In this document: positions 17,890 to 26,206 of the stretch, one piece after another
Layout of the letters: each line of letters starts with the position of its first letter
Position numbering within the stretch: the first letter of the stretch is position 1
Origin: Mesorhizobium australicum WSM2073
GTDB lineage: Bacteria > Pseudomonadota > Alphaproteobacteria > Rhizobiales > Rhizobiaceae
Direction: 5' to 3'
DNA: 64,000 bases
Assembly (NCBI RefSeq): GCF_000230995.2
Contig: NC_019973.1
Span: 1,874,001 to 1,938,000 of the forward strand
The notes under the pieces: model-generated
Databases searched by the model: none
What the model was told of the DNA's origin: nothing
Seen by the model: only the letters and a program-made list of their open reading frames with translations
Position numbers and translations under genes: made by a program

Positions 17890-18861
17890 TTAGCGTTCCT
17901 TGACATAGGGCACGCCGCCGGCGCGCGGCGGGATGGCCTTGCCGATGAAGCCGGCAAGCAGGATGACGGTGAGGATATAGGGCAGGGCCTGCATGAACTG
18001 CACCGACACCTTGCCGACAATGGGCAGCGGTGTTCCCTGCAGGCGGATCGACGCCGCGTCGAGGAAGCCGAACAGAAGGCAGGCGAACATGGCGTTGACC
18101 GGCTTCCATTTGGCGAAGATCAGCGCGGCCAGCGCGATGTAGCCCTTGCCTGCGGTCATGTCCTTCACGAAGCCGCCATTCTGCACCATCGAAAGATAGG
18201 CGCCTGCAAATCCGGTCAGGATGCCCGTGCAGATCAGCGCGCGATAGCGCAGCCAGGCGACCGAGATGCCGGCGGTGTCGACCGCGGCCGGATTCTCGCC
18301 GACCGCGCGCAGCCTGAGGCCAAAACGCGTGCGAAACAGCACCCACCAGGTGAACGGCACCATCGCAAAGGCGAAATAGACGAGGATCGAATGGCCGGAG
18401 ATCAGTTCGGCATAGATCGGACCGATGATCGGCACGCCCCTGATTGCATCGGCGCCGGGCCAGATGATCGCCTCGAATCGTTCGCCCGGTTGCAGCGCCG
18501 GCGTGCGGCCACCCTGCTGGAACCATGCCTGGCCGAGAATGATGGTCGATCCAGCGGCGACGAAGTTGATCGCAACGCCCGAAACGATCTGGTTGCCGCG
18601 ATGGGTGATCGAGGCAAAGCCGTGCACCAAAGCGAAGGCGACAGAGATCAGGATCGCCATGCCGAGACCGATAAGCGCCGAATGGAACACGGAAGCCGCG
18701 GCAGCACCCGCGAAGGCGCCGACCAGCATCTTGCCTTCGAGGCCGATGTCGAAAATGCCGGCCCGCTCCGAATAGAGGCCGGCGAGGCAGGCAAGCAGCA
18801 GCGGCACCGACAGGCGGATGGTAGAGTCCAGCACCTGGATGATCGCGTTGAAGATATCCAT
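17890..18861 (-). CDS. Nucleoside ABC transporter permease (BMP-associated, second subunit)
   Basis: A 323-aa integral membrane permease of the branched-chain/sugar-type ABC superfamily with about 8-10 transmembrane segments. The GIFDIGLEGKMLVGAFAGA stretch is the permease hallmark (N/D-I-G-x-E-G) seen in BMP-linked nucleoside importers such as YufQ. It starts 1 bp after the upstream permease stop. Assigning nucleosides as substrate rests on the salvage genes in the same operon. Confidence 0.9.
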   Translation of the reverse strand: MDIFNAIIQVLDSTIRLSVPLLLACLAGLYSERAGIFDIGLEGKMLVGAFAGAAAASVFHSALIGLGMAILISVAFALVHGFASITHRGNQIVSGVAINFVAAGSTIILGQAWFQQGGRTPALQPGERFEAIIWPGADAIRGVPIIGPIYAELISGHSILVYFAFAMVPFTWWVLFRTRFGLRLRAVGENPAAVDTAGISVAWLRYRALICTGILTGFAGAYLSMVQNGGFVKDMTAGKGYIALAALIFAKWKPVNAMFACLLFGFLDAASIRLQGTPLPIVGKVSVQFMQALPYILTVILLAGFIGKAIPPRAGGVPYVKER

Positions 18862-18862
18862 C

Positions 18863-20002
18863 TCAGGCGCCCTTCCCGTTGACAGCCTGCATGCCCACCG
18901 ATTTCGGGCTGAACGAGGCGAACAGAGCCTGGATATAGGGCCTGAACATATGCTCCAGCGCGCCGGCGAAGAGGATGACCAATCCTTGAATGATGACGAT
19001 CATGTCGCGGCTGATTGCCGGCATCTCGAAGGCGAGTTCGGCGCCGCCCTGGTAAAGCATGCCGAACAGGATCGCCGCCAGCACGATGCCGACCGGATGC
19101 AGGCGGCCCATCAGCGCCACGGCGATGCCGACGAAACCGGCGCCCGAAACGAAGTCGATCGCGACATTGTGCTGGTCGCCCATCACAGGGTTGAGCGCCA
19201 TCATGCCGGCCAGCGCGCCCGAGATCATCATCGCTGTGATGATGATGCGCGTTTCCGAAATACCGGCATAGCGGGCCGCCTTCGGGCTGTGGCCATAGGT
19301 GCGCATCTCATAGCCGAGCTTGGTGCGCCAGATCAGCAGCCAGACCAGGAAAGCCATCACCAGCGCCAGCAGGAAGCAGATGTTGAGCGGGGCCGAGCGG
19401 ATCTTGGCGCCGAACAATTCGATGATCCAGTTCAGTTTCGGCAGCTCCGCGCCGGCGAGGAAGTTGCGCGTCTGCGGCGCCTGCGACCCTGCCGGCTTCA
19501 GCGGGCCGACCAGCAGGTAGACCATGATCGAGGCGGCGATGAAGTTGAACATGATCGTCGTGATGACGATGTGCGAGCCCCGCTTGGCCTGCAGATAGGC
19601 GGGAATCAGGGCCCACAATGCGCCCACGAGCGCCGAAGCGACGATGGCCAGCGGAAATGTCAGCCACCAGGGCAGTGTGCTGTCGAAGGAAAGGCAGACG
19701 ATGGCGATGCCGAGGCCGGCGATGTAGGCCTGCCCCTCGGTGCCGATGTTGAACAGTCCGCAATGCGCCGCCACCGCCACCGAAAGCCCGGTGAATATGA
19801 AGGTCGTGGCGTAGAAGAGGGTGAAGGCGATGCCGGTGCCCTTGCCGAAGGCGCCTTCGACCAGGATGACGGCGGCACGGAAGGGGTTTTCGCCGACCAG
19901 CATGACGACGAAGCCAGCGACGATGAAGGCGACCGACAGGTTGATCAGCGGGATCAGCCCGTAGTCGGCCCAGGCCGGCAATTTGGCGTAAGGCGTGCTC
20001 AT
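18863..20002 (-). CDS. Nucleoside ABC transporter permease (BMP-associated, first subunit)
   Basis: A 379-aa permease with about 10 hydrophobic segments, a partner of the neighbouring 323-aa permease. The GLFNIGTEGQAYIAGLG sequence is the conserved permease motif, and the long loop around residues 170-200 (AGSQAPQTRNF) is typical of YufP-like subunits. Its start overlaps the ATPase stop by 4 bases, which fits a stoichiometric transporter complex. Confidence 0.92.
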   Translation of the reverse strand: MSTPYAKLPAWADYGLIPLINLSVAFIVAGFVVMLVGENPFRAAVILVEGAFGKGTGIAFTLFYATTFIFTGLSVAVAAHCGLFNIGTEGQAYIAGLGIAIVCLSFDSTLPWWLTFPLAIVASALVGALWALIPAYLQAKRGSHIVITTIMFNFIAASIMVYLLVGPLKPAGSQAPQTRNFLAGAELPKLNWIIELFGAKIRSAPLNICFLLALVMAFLVWLLIWRTKLGYEMRTYGHSPKAARYAGISETRIIITAMMISGALAGMMALNPVMGDQHNVAIDFVSGAGFVGIAVALMGRLHPVGIVLAAILFGMLYQGGAELAFEMPAISRDMIVIIQGLVILFAGALEHMFRPYIQALFASFSPKSVGMQAVNGKGA

Positions 20003-21531
20003 TGCGCCGCCTCCCGATGCTCGACACCGGCCATCAGCAGGCCAAGCTCGCCTTCGGTCGCGTCGGGGCCGCGCTCGCCAACGACCCGGCCGGCAAACAT
20101 CACCAGGATGCGGTCGGAGAGCGAGCGGATCTCGTCTAGCTCGACCGAGACCACCAGCACCGCCTTGCCCTGGTCGCGCATGGCGATCAGGCGCTTGTGG
20201 ATGAACTCGATGGCGCCGACGTCGACGCCCCGCGTCGGCTGGCCGACGATCAGCACGCCGGGGTCCTGCTCGATTTCACGCGCGAGCACTATCTTCTGCT
20301 GGTTGCCGCCGGAAAAATTGGCCGTCTTCAGGCGCGGATTGCCGGGACGAATGTCGTATTTCTCGATCTTGTCCCTGGCATCGGCCATGATGGCATCGAT
20401 GTTGAGAAACGGTCCTCTGAGGTAACGGGGATCGTCGTGGTAGCCGAGGATGGAATTCTCGTTCTCCTCGAAGGCCAGCACCAGCCCGACATGGTGGCGG
20501 TCTTCCGGTACGTGGGCGAGGCCGCGGTCGCGCAATTCGCCGGGATCGGCCTTGCCGGTGAGATCGATCGGCTTGCCGTCGAGCGTCACGGACCCGGAAA
20601 CGGCGCGCCTGATGCCGGAAATCGCCTCAAGCAACTCGGATTGCCCGTTGCCGGCGACGCCGGCGATGCCGACGATCTCGCCGGCTCTGATATCGAAGGA
20701 GACGTCGTCGACCATGGTGACGCCACGGGAATCCCTGACCGTCAGGTTCTTGACCGCGAGCTTGACGGCACCGGCCTCGGCTTCGCCCTTTTCGACCCTC
20801 AAGAGGACACGCCGCCCGACCATCAGTTCGGCCAGTTCCTCGACGGTGGTTTTCCTGGTCTCCCGGGTCGCCACCATCGTGCCCTGACGCATCACCGACA
20901 CGGTGTCGGTGATGGCCATGATCTCGCGCAGCTTGTGGGTGATCAGCACCACCGTCTTTCCCTGTTCCTTCAACTGCCTGAGGATGCGGAACAGGTGGTC
21001 GGCCTCGGCCGGCGTCAAAACGCCCGTCGGCTCGTCGAGGATCAGGATTTCGGCGCCGCGATAAAGCGCCTTCAGGATTTCCACACGCTGCTGCAGGCCG
21101 ACCGGCAGTTCTTCGATGATCGCATCGGGATCGACGTCCAGCCCGTATTCGCGCTCCAGCCGGTCAAGCTCGGAGCGCGCCTTGGCGATGCTGCTCTTCA
21201 GAAGCGCATCGGTTTCGGCGCCGAGGATGATGTTCTCCAGCACCGAGAAATTGTCGACCAGCATGAAATGCTGGTGCACCATGCCGATGCCGAGCGCGAT
21301 CGCGTCGTTGGGTGTCTTGATCGATGCCGGCTTGCCGCCGACGCGGATCTCGCCGCTGTCGGCCTGGTAGAAACCGTAGAGGATCGACATCAGCGTCGAC
21401 TTGCCGGCGCCGTTCTCGCCGACGATGCCGTGGATGGTGCCGCGCGCGATCTCCAGATTGATGTCGCGGTTGGCGCGCACCGCGCCGAAACTCTTGTTGA
21501 TGCCGATCAGTTCGATTGCGGCTTGCGCCAT
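19999..21531 (-). CDS. Nucleoside ABC transporter ATP-binding protein (two nucleotide-binding domains)
   Basis: A 510-aa tandem-NBD ATPase. The N-terminal half has a full Walker A (GENGAGKSTLMS), signature LPVGLQQRVEI and Walker B ILILDEPTG. The C-terminal half has a degenerate Walker A (GVAGNGQSELL, lacking GKS), signature FSGGNQQKIVLAREI and Walker B VLIVGQPTRGV. This asymmetry is normal for sugar and nucleoside importers of this class. It is the first gene of the operon ATPase, permease, permease, cdd, PNP, deoA. Confidence 0.94.
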   Translation of the reverse strand: MAQAAIELIGINKSFGAVRANRDINLEIARGTIHGIVGENGAGKSTLMSILYGFYQADSGEIRVGGKPASIKTPNDAIALGIGMVHQHFMLVDNFSVLENIILGAETDALLKSSIAKARSELDRLEREYGLDVDPDAIIEELPVGLQQRVEILKALYRGAEILILDEPTGVLTPAEADHLFRILRQLKEQGKTVVLITHKLREIMAITDTVSVMRQGTMVATRETRKTTVEELAELMVGRRVLLRVEKGEAEAGAVKLAVKNLTVRDSRGVTMVDDVSFDIRAGEIVGIAGVAGNGQSELLEAISGIRRAVSGSVTLDGKPIDLTGKADPGELRDRGLAHVPEDRHHVGLVLAFEENENSILGYHDDPRYLRGPFLNIDAIMADARDKIEKYDIRPGNPRLKTANFSGGNQQKIVLAREIEQDPGVLIVGQPTRGVDVGAIEFIHKRLIAMRDQGKAVLVVSVELDEIRSLSDRILVMFAGRVVGERGPDATEGELGLLMAGVEHREAAQ

Positions 21532-21744
21532 GCAGCCTGTCCCACTCTTATTTTTTTATCGCTTGGTCAAAACGCCTAGCATGGCACTCCGCCCATGCCA
21601 ATTGTCCGGAGCAGCATCCACTCTCGACAAATCCCCGCGCGCTTGTCAATTTCGAACGTGGCCGAAGCTCTCACATTCGCTACTATGGCGAGGTCGATTT
21701 GACGTTGCGGCGCAAGGTGTCGCGGTACAAACTGGGGACTTTGC

Positions 21745-21954
21745 ATGATCATGCCCGCCGACCGGCTGACGACGCTGGAAATCCGCGCCGCGGAGCAGGA
21801 GAAGACCATCGAGGAACTGTCGGGCCAGATCGCCGAGCAGTGGAAGGTGATCGAACGCATGCAGCGCAAGCTTGATGCGCTGACAGACCGCTTCCTGGCG
21901 CTTGAAGAGCAGGCGGCACCGGATGTGCCGGTGACCAAGCCGCCACACTGGTGA
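21745..21954 (+). CDS. slyX: SlyX family protein
   Basis: A 69-aa, almost entirely alpha-helical and heptad-patterned protein (RLTTLEIRAAEQEKTIEELS and following), ending in the SlyX-like tail VTKPPHW. The GGGGAC site 5 bases before the ATG at 21745 supports that start over the ATG two codons later. Family function is unknown; members are predicted coiled coils. It is divergent from the nucleoside operon and 22 bp upstream of an anti-sigma-like gene. Confidence 0.82.
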   Translation: MIMPADRLTTLEIRAAEQEKTIEELSGQIAEQWKVIERMQRKLDALTDRFLALEEQAAPDVPVTKPPHW

Positions 21955-21976
21955 GGAGAGGGGGAGGGCACGGATC

Positions 21977-22375
21977 ATGGCCGGTGAGAGCGATCGTATC
22001 GCAAGGGCCGGCGACTATGTGCTGGGCCTGATGAACGATGCCGAGCGCGAGCGGGCCGAGCGCGATCTCGAGATCGACCCTGCGTTCCGCGACGCGGTGG
22101 TGCAGCTGGCCGAGCGCATGCATGTCTTCGATCGCGCCGAAAAACCAGCCGGCGTCAATCATTGGGAACTGGTTACGCAGCGACTCGCCGAATTGCCGCA
22201 GATGCGAGGCGTTGGCTTGGGCGGCAACGATGCCAAGTCGCCGACAGTGATCCGAAGCCTGTCCCGACAGCCGTACGGCGTTGGCGTGCATTCGCTCGGC
22301 GGTAGGCGTGGACTTGTCGTCATGGCCGGGCTGATTGCGGCCTTCGCGCTCGGCTATCTCCTGGGCACATTGTGA
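21977..22375 (+). CDS. Short membrane protein with RskA-like anti-sigma N-terminal region
   Basis: A 132-aa protein. Residues 8-50 (ARAGDYVLGLMNDAERERAE and following) match the N-terminal sigma-binding region of RskA/anti-sigma-K proteins (A-x-Y-V-L-G-L-L-x-x-x-E-R). A single transmembrane helix lies at about 110-130 (LVVMAGLIAAFALGYLLGTL), and there is no C-terminal extracytoplasmic domain. RskA-like proteins normally pair with an ECF sigma factor, but none is seen here. It could be a truncated anti-sigma or a diverged homologue. Its stop overlaps the convergent GNAT gene by 22 bp. Confidence 0.6.
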   Translation: MAGESDRIARAGDYVLGLMNDAERERAERDLEIDPAFRDAVVQLAERMHVFDRAEKPAGVNHWELVTQRLAELPQMRGVGLGGNDAKSPTVIRSLSRQPYGVGVHSLGGRRGLVVMAGLIAAFALGYLLGTL

Positions 22376-22830
22376 TCGAGCCGGCGCGACATCAGCATCA
22401 TCGTTTCGCCGTCCTGTTCGCACAGCTCGATCGCGTCCCAGCCGAGCGCCACGTAGAACTCGCGCGCTTGCCAAGTGTAGAGGTAGAGCGTCTCGACGCC
22501 GGCTGACGCTGCATGCGCTTCGATCGCCTTGACCAGCGCGGTGCCGGTTCCCTTGCCTCGATGGCCGGCATCGACGACAAGCCCGGCCAGCCACGGTGTC
22601 AGATCATGCGCCGGTTCCAGTTCGTGGCGGACCAGCAGGCAGGTGCCTATCGGCACATCGTTCACAGGGGCAACCAGAGCCTTTTCGAGGCCGTCGCTGG
22701 TCAGCAGGTTGCGGAGCCCTGCCGCATCCTCTTCCAGCGTCCTTCCCGTGCCCTCGAAGAAGGCGGCAATCCGCAGTCGCGCGACGACTTCGATGTCATG
22801 CCCGCGCATGGGTTCGATCGTTGGCTGCAT
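22354..22830 (-). CDS. GNAT family N-acetyltransferase
   Basis: A 158-aa acetyltransferase. The chosen start (MQPTIEPMRGHD) has GGAG 6 bases upstream; an ATG 4 codons earlier is less well placed. The acetyl-CoA motif A is clear (GLVVDAGHRGKGTGTALVKA, with R/Q-x-x-G-x-G/A as HRGKGTG) and the C-terminal YTWQAREFYVALGW is the family's motif B. The substrate is unknown. It lies between the anti-sigma-like gene and the BMP protein, with no evident functional link. Confidence 0.85.
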   Translation of the reverse strand: MQPTIEPMRGHDIEVVARLRIAAFFEGTGRTLEEDAAGLRNLLTSDGLEKALVAPVNDVPIGTCLLVRHELEPAHDLTPWLAGLVVDAGHRGKGTGTALVKAIEAHAASAGVETLYLYTWQAREFYVALGWDAIELCEQDGETMMLMSRRLDHNVPRR

Positions 22831-22870
22831 TCCTCGCTCCACGCCATTTGCGAGCTTCGTTCGATCGGCA

Positions 22871-22901
22871 AAAGCAAAACCGCCGGGCTTTCGCCCAGCG
22901 G
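22871..22901 (-). terminator. Rho-independent terminator of the BMP gene
   Basis: On the minus strand a 9-bp stem with one G-T pair and a GAAA tetraloop is followed by TTTTGCTTTTG. It begins about 30 bases after the BMP stop codon, and ends transcription before the GNAT gene. Confidence 0.85.
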
Positions 22902-22931
22902 TTGCAGATCATGGCCGTACGCTGCCGCCGA

Positions 22932-23921
22932 TCAATAGGGGCAGGCGTTGTCGGCTGTGTAGTCGTGCACCTTGACCGTGCCGGCGATGATGTCGGCCTT
23001 GGCTTTTTCGACGGCCGCCTTCATTTCGTCGGTCACCAGTGCCTTGTTGTTGTCGTCCATGGCGTAGTCGACGCCGCCTTCCTTGAGGCCGAGATTCTCG
23101 ACACCACCCTTGAAGGTGCCGTTCTTGCCATCCATGAAGGCGGTGTAGACGGCAACGTCGACGCGCTTCAGCATCGAGGTCAGCACCTTGCCGGGCTGCA
23201 GGCCGTTCTGGTTGGAATCGACGCCGATGCCGAGCTTGCCGGCATCGGCCGCCGCCTGCAGCACACCGACGCCGGTGCCGCCGGCGGCCGCGTAAACCAC
23301 GTCGGCGCCCTGGTCGATCTGCGTCTTGGCGATCTCGCCACCCTTGGCCGGATCGTTCCACGCCGCCGGCGTATCGCCAGTCATGTTCTGGATGACGTCG
23401 GTCGCGCCAGCGGACTTGGCGCCGCCGACATAGCCGCATTCGAACTTGCGGATCAGCGGGATGTCCATGCCGCCGACGAAGGCAACCTTCTTCGACTTCG
23501 ACGCCATCGCGGCCATGATGCCGACGAGATAGGAGCCTTCATTCTCCTTGAACACCAGCGAGCGGACATTGGGCAGGTCGACCGCATCGTCGATGATGGC
23601 GAAGTTGAGGTCCGGGTATTCGGCCGCGACCTTCTTCAGCGCATCCTCCCAGGCAAAGCCTGCCATGACGATCGGGTTGTGGCCGTCCTCGGCGAAGCGG
23701 CGCAGCGCCTGCTCGCGCTGCGAGGCGTTGGACACTTCGAACTCGACATAGGCGACGCCGGTCTCGGTCTTGAATTTTTCGGCGCCATGGTAGGCAGCCT
23801 CATTGAAGGATTTGTCGAACTTGCCGCCCAGATCATAGAGGATGGCCGGCTGGACATCCGCGGCGAAAGCCGGAAGAACCATTGCGGTTGCGGCCAGAAG
23901 GCCGAGAACGATACGTTTCAT
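22932..23921 (-). CDS. BMP family ABC transporter substrate-binding protein
   Basis: A periplasmic binding protein (PnrA/Med-like) of 329 aa. The start at 23921 is chosen because it begins a signal peptide (KRIVLGLLAATAMVLPAFAA); upstream in-frame codons to 24098 look non-coding. There is no lipobox, so it should be soluble in the periplasm. Family features include LYDLGGKFDKSFNEAAYHGA and the purine-nucleoside pocket region IDQGADVVYAAAGGTG. It has its own terminator and is separated from the cognate ATPase/permease operon by three unrelated genes. It is the best candidate binding protein for that transporter. Confidence 0.9.
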   Translation of the reverse strand: MKRIVLGLLAATAMVLPAFAADVQPAILYDLGGKFDKSFNEAAYHGAEKFKTETGVAYVEFEVSNASQREQALRRFAEDGHNPIVMAGFAWEDALKKVAAEYPDLNFAIIDDAVDLPNVRSLVFKENEGSYLVGIMAAMASKSKKVAFVGGMDIPLIRKFECGYVGGAKSAGATDVIQNMTGDTPAAWNDPAKGGEIAKTQIDQGADVVYAAAGGTGVGVLQAAADAGKLGIGVDSNQNGLQPGKVLTSMLKRVDVAVYTAFMDGKNGTFKGGVENLGLKEGGVDYAMDDNNKALVTDEMKAAVEKAKADIIAGTVKVHDYTADNACPY

Positions 23922-24164
23922 GTGATCCACACCCTGTCGGTTATTTTTTCCGTTGCACACCGCCTGCAGCCCGGTTCTCCGGCAAGCAAACGACGTTAGC
24001 CAGGAGTGTATTGCCCTCCCGCTCCCGGGCAATCTGGCACGGCCCGAAACAAAATTCACGCGGAATTTTGACCTTTTGGAAAAGCGTGCCACGGGCAAGC
24101 CACGCCGCGATCCGATCTTGCGTGCAGCTTTCAGCAGCCGGCCGGAATGGTGCGGGAGATGGGT

Positions 24165-24488
24165 TCAGTTCGCGGCGAACTGTCCCGTGCGCCGCTGCCG
24201 CCGATAGCCGATGGCGTACAGCAGGAAGGCCAGCACCGCGAAGACGGCAAAGCCCGGCTGGTTGAGCACCCAGGCGATGACTGTGTCCCACAGCAGCGGA
24301 CTGGCCTTGGCGCGGACGAAGGTTTCGAAGGCGGCCCGCGTGTCCGGCGAGACGGCCAGCCAACTGGCGTTGAGCGGGGTCAGCACAAGGGCCGAAGCCG
24401 CCACCGTGCGCGTCGTGTCGAGCACCGCCATGATGACGGAAACCGATAGCGCGACCATGGCCGCAAGACGAAAGACGAAGCGAAACAT
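24165..24488 (-). CDS. Conserved small membrane protein of unknown function
   Basis: Not recognised as a named family. The ATG at 24488 follows GGGAGAGCCTTG, a good ribosome site. The 107-aa product has an N-terminal hydrophobic stretch (LAAMVALSVSVIMAVLD), a polar middle with TPLNASWLAVSPDTRAAFE, and a second membrane helix near residues 80-95 (FAVFAVLAFLLYAIGY) ending in a basic tail RRQRRTG. This suggests two membrane passes with the C-terminus in the cytoplasm. The larger open frame reaching 25235 is an overlap artefact. Confidence 0.65.
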   Translation of the reverse strand: MFRFVFRLAAMVALSVSVIMAVLDTTRTVAASALVLTPLNASWLAVSPDTRAAFETFVRAKASPLLWDTVIAWVLNQPGFAVFAVLAFLLYAIGYRRQRRTGQFAAN

Positions 24489-24619
24489 CAAGGCTCTCCC
24501 CCGGTTCCCCCTGGACGCTGACCAGAAGACCGCCGGCACATGTCCGAAACAGAAATAGAATGCGTGCGGTTCAGCTGCAATCGCGATACGCGAATTTAAG
24601 GCCCGCGCTTTTCTGGGCC

Positions 24620-25348
24620 CTATGCGACCGGCTCGCGCCTGGGGCGGTGAACGAGCCAGACGGCAAGAATGCCTCCGGCAATGGCGCCGACCACCAGCCC
24701 GGCCAATCCGATGAAGGCGGCAAAGTAGCCGCAGCCGCCCTCGAAGCAACTGACCTCGGCGACATCGGCGATCACCGAGCCAGCCAGGAAGCCGCCAACC
24801 ACGCCAATGATCGCGCCCAGGACGATGCCGAGCAAGGCAGCCACGATGGAAACGAAGACCGACGGCGCTTCGATCAGCGACCTGGCATAGACGCCCTCGG
24901 CGCCGGACCCACGGCGCAGCAGATAGATGCAGAGCAGGCCGATGGCGATTTCGACGCCGCCGATAAGCAGGCTCCTGGCGGAAAAGACGAAATCGGGCAC
25001 GGCGAGCACATAGGCCTGCCTCGCCAGCACCCAGGCGATGGTCGCCACCTGCCAGATGATGAACTGGCGCGGGAAGCGCGCCGAGCGGCCAAAGGCAAGG
25101 CCGAGCAAATAAAGCCCCCACAGGATGGTGATGATGTCGACGGCAAGCCCGCCAAGGAGGAAATAGAAAATCCTGTCCGGCAGGCCGGAATTGCCGGTCA
25201 GCCACCAGGCGGAGGCCAGGCCGTAGACCGACCACGCCATGACGAAGATGAGCCAGCCCACCGGCACGTAGGACAGCCCGCTGTCCGGGCGCCCGATTGG
25301 CGCCTGCCCCGGCATCCCGCCGCCCGGTTGTTCACTGCCTGATGTCAT
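24620..25348 (-). CDS. Multi-pass membrane protein, unknown function
   Basis: A 242-aa integral membrane protein with about six hydrophobic segments: four regularly spaced in the first 140 residues ([40 protein letters not shown] and others) and two Gly/Ala-rich ones at the C-terminus. The first four resemble the DUF2569 type, but this is a weak impression. A polar loop with two cysteines ([10 protein letters not shown]) separates the last two helices. It is 131 bp upstream of the other small membrane protein on the same strand. Confidence 0.7.
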   Translation of the reverse strand: MTSGSEQPGGGMPGQAPIGRPDSGLSYVPVGWLIFVMAWSVYGLASAWWLTGNSGLPDRIFYFLLGGLAVDIITILWGLYLLGLAFGRSARFPRQFIIWQVATIAWVLARQAYVLAVPDFVFSARSLLIGGVEIAIGLLCIYLLRRGSGAEGVYARSLIEAPSVFVSIVAALLGIVLGAIIGVVGGFLAGSVIADVAEVSCFEGGCGYFAAFIGLAGLVVGAIAGGILAVWLVHRPRREPVA

Positions 25349-25720
25349 GCCCGGACGATGCCCCCCCGCAAAGCCTCCGTTTCACTCGACAGGTGGCCCG
25401 CGACGAAGTCAAGCGCGGCCGGCCTTGCGGGCTCGCCTGTGCACATCATTCGGGGCGTCGGCACCTCGAAACGGATGCCGCGGCGGCCTCGCGAAGCGCT
25501 GTGTGGCCGGCAAAGCGAATAGACTGTCGTTATGGCTTGGCATTCGGCGCGGGATCGACTAGATGAGCCCCGCGCCTGTTGCTTTGACGGCTCAGGTGCC
25601 GGGGAGAGGTGTCCGCTGGTTGGCGGCACCCATAGCGCGGAAATCGCTACTCCTCCCTGAAGGGACTGCATTGTCCCCAACCCGCGCGGCGAAACCGGCC
25701 GTCGCGAAAAATGCAAGGAC
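25349..25720. other. 372-bp intergenic stretch before tRNA-Ser
   Basis: No convincing gene here. The open frames have high-G+C random composition and no ribosome sites or domain-like segments. It must contain the tRNA-Ser promoter, but no clear -10/-35 pair could be fixed by eye. Confidence 0.6.
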
Positions 25721-25810
25721 GGAGAGGTGGCCGAGTGGTTGAAGGCGCACGCCTGGAAAGTGTGTTTACGGGAGACCGTAACGCGGGTTCGAATCCCGCT
25801 CTCTCCGCCA
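25721..25810 (+). tRNA. tRNA-Ser (anticodon GGA)
   Basis: A 90-base serine tRNA with encoded CCA. It has a 7-bp acceptor stem (GGAGAGG with TCTCTCC), a D arm in CCGAGTGGTTGAAGG, and a 5-bp anticodon stem with loop CTGGAAA giving anticodon GGA. A long class II variable arm (ACGGGAGACCGT) and a T arm GCGGGTTCGAATCCCGC follow. It reads UCC and UCU. Its last 17 bases are part of a 21-bp sequence repeated at 28228-28248, so the 3' end has served as an integration site while the gene stayed intact. Confidence 0.97.
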
Positions 25811-25814
25811 GCTT
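25794..25814 (+). repeat. attL-like direct repeat (tRNA-Ser 3' end)
   Basis: A 21-bp sequence beginning TCCCGCTCTCTCCGCC, covering the tRNA T-arm/acceptor 3' strand, CCA and four bases beyond. It is identical to 28228-28248 and mismatched on both sides, as expected for the core of a tyrosine-integrase attachment site. Confidence 0.85.
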
Positions 25815-26206
25815 GCTAAATCGCCACTAACGTAGTGAAAAATGGACGCTTTCAAGAGAGCGTTCTCGCTGCGGTGCCCCACAACGGTGCCCCAATAGTC
25901 GAGCCTGCGCCCAGAAGAGTTAGCTATCGTTCCGACTCAAGGTTATGGGTGGGAATCAGATGTCGGCGCTCTCCAAGCGAGGGGCAGGCAACCTCTTCGG
26001 CACGAACACCGGGAACCTTTTTTGTGAGATTTCTGGCCCCAAGCCCGATTTTTAGGTTCGCTTGCGCGTGATGGACCAGGTATTCGGCCTGACGGTTTAT
26101 GATGGCAAGGGTACGGGGGGAAAGCTTGCAGAAGCCCCTGCGAGATGGGGCTCAAATAGGCGACCCCCAAATTAAGACCGGGGTCCGGCTTTTTGTGGCT
26201 GCATGT
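25815..26206. other. Island left end, no gene seen
   Basis: About 390 bp between the tRNA 3' repeat and the end of the ATPase gene. A short near-repeat GTGCCCCACAAC/GGTGCCCCAATA lies at about 25876-25898. Small open frames here lack ribosome sites and family features. It may be leftover from deleted island genes. Confidence 0.5.

Noticed and set aside
18818..20425. 535-aa open frame on the plus strand
   Set aside because: Antisense to the nucleoside permease genes, with biased, domain-free composition.
24489..25235. Long minus-strand frame extending the 107-aa membrane protein upstream
   Set aside because: It overlaps the 242-aa membrane protein in another frame, and a strong ribosome site supports the start at 24488.
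25835..26071. 78-aa plus-strand ORF next to tRNA-Ser
   Set aside because: No ribosome site, no family features and a composition unlike the island's real gene.
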